A stretch of 9,696 nt of DNA from Nitrosarchaeum sp. (GTDB lineage Archaea; Thermoproteota; Nitrososphaeria; Nitrososphaerales; Nitrosopumilaceae): NCBI GenBank assembly GCA_016234975.1, contig JACRND010000167.1, forward strand, positions 1-9,696, read 5' to 3'. Positions 6,337 through 9,696 of the stretch are shown in pieces; the stretch's first letter is position 1, and each line of letters opens with the position of its first letter. Both the position numbers and the translations under genes were made by a program. Below the pieces are notes generated by a model. The model was not told the origin of the DNA and searched no databases. It saw only the letters and a program-made list of their open reading frames with translations.

Positions 6337-7710
6337 ATGATGGAAGGCAAATCTGATTTGATGGTTAACGTTGAGATGATTCGTGCCGGCAAGAATTTTT
6401 TAGGTATTTTAAATGACTTAAAAAGACGACCAGAAGATGCTGCGAGGGAACTGGGTCTTAGTCTTGATGAGATTAACGCAATAATCAGTGGAAATAAGCC
6501 ACTGACCGATGAAATTGTGAAAAAGGCCGTATCGCTTTGGCCAATAAATGAAAGGGAATTTTATATCGTAAAGGACGACTGTCCGACCGGTGTACAAATA
6601 ATGAAAGCACAAGAATCAAACAACACTAGCCGAATAATGTCGCGCGCAGGAAAACCATATTATGAATATCGTGATACTGCCATGAGTTCTGTTGCACCAT
6701 TTAGGCCAGAATGGATAATGGAATTATGCCATGTTGATAATAATAATCCAAACAATCCTGCTGTACAATGGAACAATGGCCATTTTATGCACCAATTTAC
6801 TTACTTTATTGGAGAAGTAAACTTCTATTATCGACTACCTAACGGAGAAAAACAAGTTGCCGTAATGAATACCGGGGATTCGATGTACATAACTCCATTT
6901 GTATCTCATACTTTTACGACGCGTAATGGTGCTAAAGAAAACGGTTTGATCCTAGCTCTTACATATGGAGGTAAGCTTACTGGTGACATACAACAAGAGC
7001 TCTCGGCACTTTCAACTGTTTTGGGATCTCAGTTTGCATTAGACTTTACAACAAAAGAAAAAACCATTTCATCTCTTATCAAATTTCATCGTAGCAATAG
7101 TAATTTGACTTTACAAGAGCTCTCAAAGCGAACCAACATCCCAGTTGATAAATTAATTGAATGTGAGGATGGGAAAATAATACCAACAGATGAAGAACTA
7201 TGTTATATGGCTAAAGCACTTGATGTGAATCTGAGGGATCTATTATCTAATGATACGATAGAACCAAAAGTGGTTGTAAAACATCATGATGACGGTAAAA
7301 GATGGCCGTATCCAGAAAAAGCAAACTATGAGTTTACGGAACTTGCCTCAACTACCGCACTTCCCTATTCAAAAGCATTTGAGATCATAGTAAAAAATAA
7401 TGATGATCATGACCTTGATCTGAAAGTCGGCTTGCACCAATATGTATACAATATCGGAGATTCAGACATTCAGCTCAACTGGGAGTTGGATAGTGTAAAA
7501 CACAGAGAGATTATTGCCCCAGGAGATTCACTTTACATAAAACCTTTCATTGCTCATAATTTACGAGGTAATGGTAAGGTTTTGGTTCTTAGAATAGGTG
7601 GAAAAATCGTGGGTGACTCGCAAAGAGAGTTGTCTTTTGTTGGTCAAGAGAATGCAAAAAGAGCTATATCCGAAACTATGCAATGGTTTGATCCTAAAGG
7701 TAAAAACTAG
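6337..7710 (+). CDS. mpnS: Methylphosphonate synthase (non-heme Fe(II) dioxygenase)
   Basis: Converts 2-hydroxyethylphosphonate plus O2 to methylphosphonate (and a one-carbon product), the source of methane released by marine phosphonate users. The protein has the HEPD/MpnS layout of two helix-turn-helix plus cupin halves: N-terminal HTH-like (about 20-70), catalytic cupin (about 100-215), second HTH-like NLTLQELSKRTNIPVDKL (256-273), and a second cupin (about 330-430) without a metal triad. Active site: NNGHFMHQFTYF gives H149 and Q153, with H191 in FVSHTFTT. This 2-His-1-Gln set distinguishes MpnS from HEPD, which uses 2-His-1-Glu; the HEPD Glu position is I185 here. R103, Y111 and N146 keep the spacing of the HEPD substrate-binding Arg/Tyr/Asn, and K29 may be the Lys that reaches in from the N-terminal part. 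Starting at the second ATG (6340) would give H148/Q152/H190, the N. maritimus numbering as I recall it. The promoter favours either ATG. PEP mutase, phosphonopyruvate decarboxylase and the reductase are not in view. Confidence 0.93.
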   Translation: MMEGKSDLMVNVEMIRAGKNFLGILNDLKRRPEDAARELGLSLDEINAIISGNKPLTDEIVKKAVSLWPINEREFYIVKDDCPTGVQIMKAQESNNTSRIMSRAGKPYYEYRDTAMSSVAPFRPEWIMELCHVDNNNPNNPAVQWNNGHFMHQFTYFIGEVNFYYRLPNGEKQVAVMNTGDSMYITPFVSHTFTTRNGAKENGLILALTYGGKLTGDIQQELSALSTVLGSQFALDFTTKEKTISSLIKFHRSNSNLTLQELSKRTNIPVDKLIECEDGKIIPTDEELCYMAKALDVNLRDLLSNDTIEPKVVVKHHDDGKRWPYPEKANYEFTELASTTALPYSKAFEIIVKNNDDHDLDLKVGLHQYVYNIGDSDIQLNWELDSVKHREIIAPGDSLYIKPFIAHNLRGNGKVLVLRIGGKIVGDSQRELSFVGQENAKRAISETMQWFDPKGKN

Positions 7711-7720
7711 GTATTCCTAA

Positions 7721-7733
7721 ATTTAAAATAAAA
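7721..7733 (+). promoter_or_regulatory. Candidate TATA box supporting the TTG start of the second AP-superfamily gene
   Basis: ATTTAAAATAAAA lies in the 43-nt gap after mpnS, centred about 27 nt before the TTG at 7754. The predicted transcription start therefore coincides with that codon, which supports a leaderless mRNA beginning with TTG. Read-through from mpnS is also possible given the short gap. Confidence 0.4.
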
Positions 7734-7753
7734 TTTTCTATCACTCTCACTAA

Positions 7754-8878
7754 TTGAATAAAAAAAACGTAATAATCATAATGATTGATGGCGGAAGATT
7801 AGACCGAGCCTTAAAATCAAAAATTTTTAATGAAATAAAGTCAAAATCCGCCTTTTTCTCTCAGACTATAACTTATGGCCCACATACAATTGCCGCAATG
7901 CACGCTGTTTTCTCAGGAACATATGGTACACGTACCGGAACAAACAGCTATTGGTCTACATATAATTTCAAGAAAGATAGATTCAAAACTCTGACGGAAT
8001 ACTTGAAGGAAAATAATTACTACACTTATGCAGATCTCATTAATGAATTAGTTGTACCGAAACAAGGATTTGATGAATTTGTTGTACATGATGAAATTAA
8101 TGACGATCTAATAATTCGGCATACCAGTTTATTGCAAAAAACAGCGGACATGGTAAATCAGGGCAAAAGCGTCTTTTTGTATCTTCATTATAGCAAAATT
8201 CACACAGGTATAATGAATCAAGTACTAAAAGTGTACAATAACTTTAGCAAAGAGTTTTTTGATAACAGGAAAACAAATGAACAAAGATATGACGATCTAT
8301 TTCACGGAGCAGAACATTATCTTGAAAACATCATGAAAAAAATTAAAGAATTGCAGATTGAGAAAAATTCTCTTATTTTGATAATGTCAGATCATGGGAT
8401 AAGTGTAGGTGAAAAATTTGGTGAAAGAGCATACGGAGCATTTTGTTATGATTACACACTTAGAACATTTACGTATTTTATCTCAAATGATTTTAAGCCA
8501 ACAGAAATTACTAGTCAGATTCGCACCATTGATTTCATGCCTACAATTTTAGATTATCTGAGAATTGATTTGGATCCAAAATATGAAAAACTAGATGGAA
8601 TCTCCGTCATGCCATTAATTAATGGATTTGGAATGGAAGAAAGAACTGCTTATTCTGAGACCGGTAATCCACTGGACAAAAAAGAACCACCAAAACAACC
8701 CAACACAAAATCATTACGTACTTCAAAATGGAAACTAATCTTCAATCAGCATGATGGCACAAAGGAATTATATGATTTAGAAAAAGATCCGAATGAAGAA
8801 AGAAATCTTGTAAATCAGGAACCAGAAGTTGAAAACACACTTTGGTCACAACTACAAAAAATTATGAATTCTCAATAA
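7754..8878 (+). CDS. Second alkaline-phosphatase/sulfatase-superfamily enzyme with Thr nucleophile
   Basis: A 374-aa soluble paralogue of the enzyme upstream of mpnS. Landmarks: D12 in IIIMIDGGRLD; nucleophile segment YGPHTIAAMHAVFSGTYG (41-58) with T45 in the catalytic position; H150 in LHYSKIHTG; metal pair D213-H214 in IMSDHGISVGEK; TIDFMPTILDYL (258-269); LDGISVMPLING (280-291); and a C-terminal YDLEKDPNEERNLV. There is no Cys/Ser of the CxPSR type, so formylglycine-dependent sulfatase activity is unlikely; a phospho- or phosphono-mono/diesterase or a transferase fits better. The start is TTG at 7754: translation from it gives the expected first strand, and a TATA-like box sits about 27 nt upstream. 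It lies 43 nt after mpnS and abuts the convergent cytidylyltransferase with no gap (8878/8879). Substrate unknown; proximity suggests methylphosphonate or hydroxyethylphosphonate esters (inference). Confidence 0.82.
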   Translation: MNKKNVIIIMIDGGRLDRALKSKIFNEIKSKSAFFSQTITYGPHTIAAMHAVFSGTYGTRTGTNSYWSTYNFKKDRFKTLTEYLKENNYYTYADLINELVVPKQGFDEFVVHDEINDDLIIRHTSLLQKTADMVNQGKSVFLYLHYSKIHTGIMNQVLKVYNNFSKEFFDNRKTNEQRYDDLFHGAEHYLENIMKKIKELQIEKNSLILIMSDHGISVGEKFGERAYGAFCYDYTLRTFTYFISNDFKPTEITSQIRTIDFMPTILDYLRIDLDPKYEKLDGISVMPLINGFGMEERTAYSETGNPLDKKEPPKQPNTKSLRTSKWKLIFNQHDGTKELYDLEKDPNEERNLVNQEPEVENTLWSQLQKIMNSQ

Positions 8879-9628
8879 CTAATCTGTGAATAGAGATTTT
8901 GCTCTCTCAAGATCCTGTGGTGTATCTATCTCACACCATTTGCCAGAAATAAAAATCGGCTCTACTCTTATTTTAGAATCGATTAGTTCTTGAATCATAT
9001 CTGTAATGTATGCTTTTTTTAATGAAGGCGCATGATGAAATTTACCAACATGTGTTTTCTCCAATTCTTCATATTTCTTATTCCATATTTCTGAACCTTT
9101 TGAAGATAATTTTACTATGCCCAAAAACTCTCCGACAATTTGCTTCATGTTTTGAATTCCTTTTCTAATTTCAAGTATATTACAATTTTCGCTTAGTAGA
9201 ACATTTTCTGCTTCTGATTCTGGGTGCATTGTTCTGTTTTCATATGCCTTTTTCCAATCCAGATCTATCACCACACCAATATCATGTGTGGAAGCAAGTA
9301 TTGTATTGATAATTTTGTCTTCAAATAAAATGTCAGAATATAATATCAAGACATTACCACTTATGTAATTTTTAGCAGCCATTAGACTGCCAAGTATATC
9401 ATGTTGCTCATAATCCTCATCTAAAGTATATCTTAGATGAGAAAAAGTGAATTTTTCAGGATTGGGACCTGTTATTACAATTATGTCTAAAACTCCATTT
9501 CTTCTCAATGATTCAACTTGTCGTTCCAATATGGATTTGTTATTGACATCTGTTAATGATTTTGGAAGATTTTCCGAGATTTTACCTAATCTTTTTCCAG
9601 AACCAGCTGCAATTATAATTGCCTTCAT
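8879..9628 (-). CDS. LicC/PntC-type cytidylyltransferase, probable phosphonate (or phosphocholine-like) activation
   Basis: A 249-aa nucleotidyltransferase (GT-A-like Rossmann fold) predicted to transfer CMP from CTP to a small phosphorylated or phosphonylated group. Motifs: IIIAAGSGKRLG (4-15) and LPKSL (21-25), the nucleotide-binding loop; LILYSDILFED (94-104), with Asp binding metal; NRTMHPESEAENV (131-143); VGEFLGIVKLS (165-175); HHAPSLKKAYITDMIQELI (198-216); and GKWCEIDTPQDLERA (229-243). The HPESEAE, GEFxG and W-EID set is characteristic, in my recall, of LicC phosphocholine cytidylyltransferases and of PntC domains that activate 2-aminoethylphosphonate, often fused to PEP mutase. With mpnS convergent next door, 2-hydroxyethylphosphonate or methylphosphonate is a plausible substrate; this is inference. 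It is not NeuA (CMP-sialate synthase), which has a different N-terminal loop. The ATG follows the stop of the preceding minus-strand gene by one nucleotide (TGAAATG), so it is co-transcribed from beyond the right edge. Confidence 0.82.
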   Translation of the reverse strand: MKAIIIAAGSGKRLGKISENLPKSLTDVNNKSILERQVESLRRNGVLDIIVITGPNPEKFTFSHLRYTLDEDYEQHDILGSLMAAKNYISGNVLILYSDILFEDKIINTILASTHDIGVVIDLDWKKAYENRTMHPESEAENVLLSENCNILEIRKGIQNMKQIVGEFLGIVKLSSKGSEIWNKKYEELEKTHVGKFHHAPSLKKAYITDMIQELIDSKIRVEPIFISGKWCEIDTPQDLERAKSLFTD

Positions 9629-9629
9629 T

Positions 9630-9696
9630 TCAGTCTAGACTTTTCATGAATTGATTCTTTATTTGTACTGGTGTTAACATGATTCTTTTTCCGACA
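9630..9696 (-). CDS. C-terminal end of an unidentified gene, cut by the right edge
   Basis: On the minus strand an open frame enters from base 9696 and ends at TGA 9630-9632, encoding a tail that finishes GKRIMLTPVQIKNQFMKSLD. The stop is 1 nt from the ATG of the cytidylyltransferase gene, the tight spacing of an operon. The L(T/S)xxQI...SL ending is reminiscent of iron-containing alcohol dehydrogenases, the family of phosphonoacetaldehyde reductases, which would fit the pathway, but 21 residues are too few to identify it. Function not assigned. Confidence 0.5.
   Translation of the reverse strand, partial: VGKRIMLTPVQIKNQFMKSLD

Noticed and set aside
6337..7710. XRE/HTH-cupin transcriptional regulator for the 457-aa protein
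   Set aside because: HTH-like helices and a cupin are present, but the metal triad and substrate residues keep MpnS/HEPD spacing and the protein has two HTH-cupin halves, which is the enzyme layout.
6337..7710. 2-hydroxyethylphosphonate dioxygenase (HEPD) instead of MpnS
   Set aside because: The HEPD iron-ligand Glu is replaced by Ile (I185) and Gln (Q153) is present four residues after H149, the MpnS arrangement.
4865..8878. Formylglycine-dependent sulfatases
   Set aside because: Neither protein has CxPSR or SxPSR; both have Thr at the nucleophile position. No formylglycine-generating enzyme gene is in the window.
8879..9628. NeuA (CMP-sialic acid synthase) completing the neuB/neuC set
   Set aside because: The N-terminal loop AAGSGKRLG-x(5)-LPK and the C-terminal W-EID motif are LicC/PntC-like; NeuA has an ARxGSKxxPxKN-type loop.
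1..9696. CRISPR array, tRNA/rRNA genes, insertion sequences or phage genes
   Set aside because: No regularly spaced repeats, cloverleaf-like segments, transposase motifs or terminal inverted repeats were found by reading both strands.

Overview
The window looks like a chromosomal surface-glycan and phosphonate-biosynthesis island from an ammonia-oxidising marine archaeon (Nitrosopumilus-like Thaumarchaeota/Nitrososphaeria). The evidence is: AT-rich DNA with dense short genes; AT-rich boxes (TATA-like) about 25-40 nt in front of most first genes, giving leaderless or nearly leaderless mRNAs without Shine-Dalgarno sequences; and a methylphosphonate synthase (MpnS) whose active-site residues and numbering match, one residue offset, what I recall of the enzyme characterised from Nitrosopumilus maritimus. 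Taxonomy is inference, since no rRNA or other marker is present.

Left part (1-1492, minus strand): a nonulosonic (sialic-acid-like) acid pair. A NeuC-like UDP-GlcNAc 2-epimerase is followed by a NeuB-like synthase that runs off the left edge. The NeuC frame appears broken at an A7 run; restoring one base adds a plausible family-like C-terminus that ends 6 nt before neuB. Divergent from it (1551-3110, plus) is a 519-aa metallo-beta-lactamase-fold plus Rieske protein. It resembles CMP-N-acetylneuraminate hydroxylase (CMAH), but with the domain order reversed relative to the vertebrate enzyme. Next to neuB/neuC it is a good candidate for a CMP-nonulosonate-modifying oxygenase.

Middle (3107-4712, minus): a flippase of the Wzx/polysaccharide-transporter type and a small left-handed beta-helix acyltransferase, typical of assembly, decoration and export of a lipid-linked glycan.

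Right part (4865-8878, plus): mpnS, flanked on both sides by alkaline-phosphatase/sulfatase-superfamily enzymes that carry Thr, not Cys/Ser, at the nucleophile position and are therefore more likely phospho- or phosphono-esterases/transferases than sulfatases. Convergent to these (8879-9628, minus) is a stand-alone LicC/PntC-type cytidylyltransferase, 1 nt downstream of a gene of which only the last 21 codons are in the window. 

Working model (inference): 2-hydroxyethylphosphonate is converted by MpnS to methylphosphonate. A phosphonate is activated as a CMP ester by the cytidylyltransferase, and phosphonate and nonulosonate groups end up on a surface glycan exported by the flippase, with the two AP-superfamily enzymes transferring or trimming phosphonate esters. 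No RNA genes, CRISPR arrays, mobile elements or long repeats were seen. No gene-free stretch exceeds about 155 bp.
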